NCBI GenBank assembly: GCA_036365455.1
Contig: JAWQUS010000023.1
Location: 744,001 to 808,000 of the forward strand
Direction: 5' to 3'
Origin: Macrosoma leucophasiata
Lineage: Eukaryota > Arthropoda > Insecta > Lepidoptera > Hedylidae
Length of the DNA: 64,000 bases
Numbering within the stretch: position 1 is the stretch's first letter; each line of letters opens with the position of its first letter. The notes beneath the pieces were generated by a model, which did no database searches, had not been told where the DNA came from, and worked only from the letters and a program-made list of their open reading frames with translations. The translations under genes and the position numbers were made by a program. Shown here in pieces: positions 63,445 to 64,000 of the stretch.

Positions 63445-63772
63445 TATAAGATATCCAACACGGGGCTCCAAAGAATACACTATTTTATTGCAAACTATTT
63501 ATTGAATGTACTAAAAATTAACAAATGTACAGTATTCGATTTTTATTTCTTTTATATAACTATCTACGTCTACCCGCCGTGCCGACCGTTATCGATTGAC
63601 AACCCAACTGTCACTTGTCATTGTTTGGTATATTGTTCAGAAATTGTAATACCATTCATATATTATTATCTTTTGCGCAAAATTAATTAACCATATTTTT
63701 AATTATATTAAATTTTGAATTTTATTATTATTGAATTTTGATTATTAAGATTAATATTCTTAATCGCTAACA
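63445..63772 (-). repeat. Element 2 5' LTR (328 bp)
   Basis: Same sequence as the 3' LTR plus a 26-bp T-rich segment. The TGAT duplication follows at 63,773. Confidence 0.95.
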
Positions 63773-63807
63773 TGATGATTATTTTTTAAAGATAATAATA
63801 AATTAAC

Positions 63808-63900
63808 TGCCTTTGTAACTCAGTGATAAAGGTATACCACTCGGGTCTGCGATTCTGGATATGATGCCCGAGTAAGGTTTTACATTGAGTTTTGAGAGAT
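63808..63900 (+). mobile_element. tRNA-like SINE head
   Basis: TGCCTTTGTAACTCAGTGAT (A-box region) and a degenerate B box near CTGGATATGATGCCC. Type common in Lepidoptera; partial at the window edge. Confidence 0.5.
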
Positions 63901-64000
63901 AATCAGTTACAAAACCTCGAGTAAAGAATTACAATACAAGTGTGAAAATGAGAATGGCACCTACGCGAGGGTATTGAAATTAAAAAAACACCCAAATTCT

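Larger units (their letters stand above)
56433..63776 (-). mobile_element. Complete Ty3/gypsy-type LTR retrotransposon (element 2)
   Basis: Bounded by the 4-bp duplication TGAT (56,433-56,436 and 63,773-63,776). The element is 56,437-63,772 on the minus strand: 5' LTR 63,772-63,445, primer site, a leader of about 1.1 kb containing a SINE, one Gag-Pol frame, a 3' region with a five-unit repeat array, and 3' LTR 56,738-56,437. The LTRs match except for a 26-bp indel. Same lineage as element 1 by protein layout and by both LTR-junction motifs, but clearly a different family at DNA level. Confidence 0.95.

Noticed and set aside
56437..63772. Envelope gene, making element 2 an errantivirus
   Set aside because: The 3' noncoding region holds only repeats and short frames; the same is true of element 1.

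Overview
The window is typical of a moth or butterfly genome: AT-rich, almost free of host coding sequence and packed with nested transposable elements. The lepidopteran assignment rests on LINE 3' ends carrying the 'CCCAGCAGTGGGACGT' tail, an RTE-type LINE ending in (ATG)n, tRNA-derived SINEs, hAT-like and foldback MITEs, and one very abundant short repeat (called repeat A here, about 25 full or partial copies). No host gene could be identified with confidence. The strongest host-like signals are a possible 39-nt microexon with a recursive splice site at 47,521 (+), a possible ratchet splice site at 37,777 (-), and a weak two-exon candidate at 36,211-36,573 (+).

Layout. 1-23,366: a mosaic of repeat A, palindromic MITEs, LINE 3' ends, tRNA-derived SINEs, three hAT-like elements with 7-8-bp target duplications, three tRNA-like elements (3.7, 6.5 and 13.4 kb; two are foldbacks), and a LINE remnant with a coiled-coil ORF interrupted by one stop (19.1-20.9 kb). 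23,371-29,920: a complete Ty3/gypsy-type LTR retrotransposon (element 1) with identical 333-bp LTRs, a CAGG target duplication and an intact 1,651-codon Gag-Pol frame. 29,925-50,880: more of the mosaic, with the putative splice signals and two decayed non-LTR RT fragments. 50,983-52,267: a mariner element with a twice frame-shifted transposase, sitting in a repeat A copy. 52,617-54,605: a 5'-truncated RTE-type LINE with an intact RT domain, also in a repeat A copy. 56,437-63,772: a second complete Ty3/gypsy element (element 2, minus strand), with a TGAT target duplication and an intact 1,601-codon Gag-Pol frame.

Elements 1 and 2 belong to one lineage. Both have a single Gag-Pol frame, an Arg/Ser-rich Gag head, an unusual protease motif (DLGS/DFGS), a putative primer site resembling the complement of tRNA-Leu but without the TGG that normally pairs with CCA, and a motif at the 3' LTR junction that resembles the 5' end of tRNA-Leu. 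Both carry internal repeats in the 3' noncoding region. The micropia/mdg3 group of insect elements is a likely relative (from memory).

A theme running through the window is local inverted duplication: perfect or near-perfect hairpins inside repeats at 3.7, 13.4, 14.7, 31.0, 31.1, 33.7 and 47.2 kb. Nesting gives a relative chronology: repeat A is older than the mariner, RTE, tRNA-like and hAT-type elements that interrupt it.
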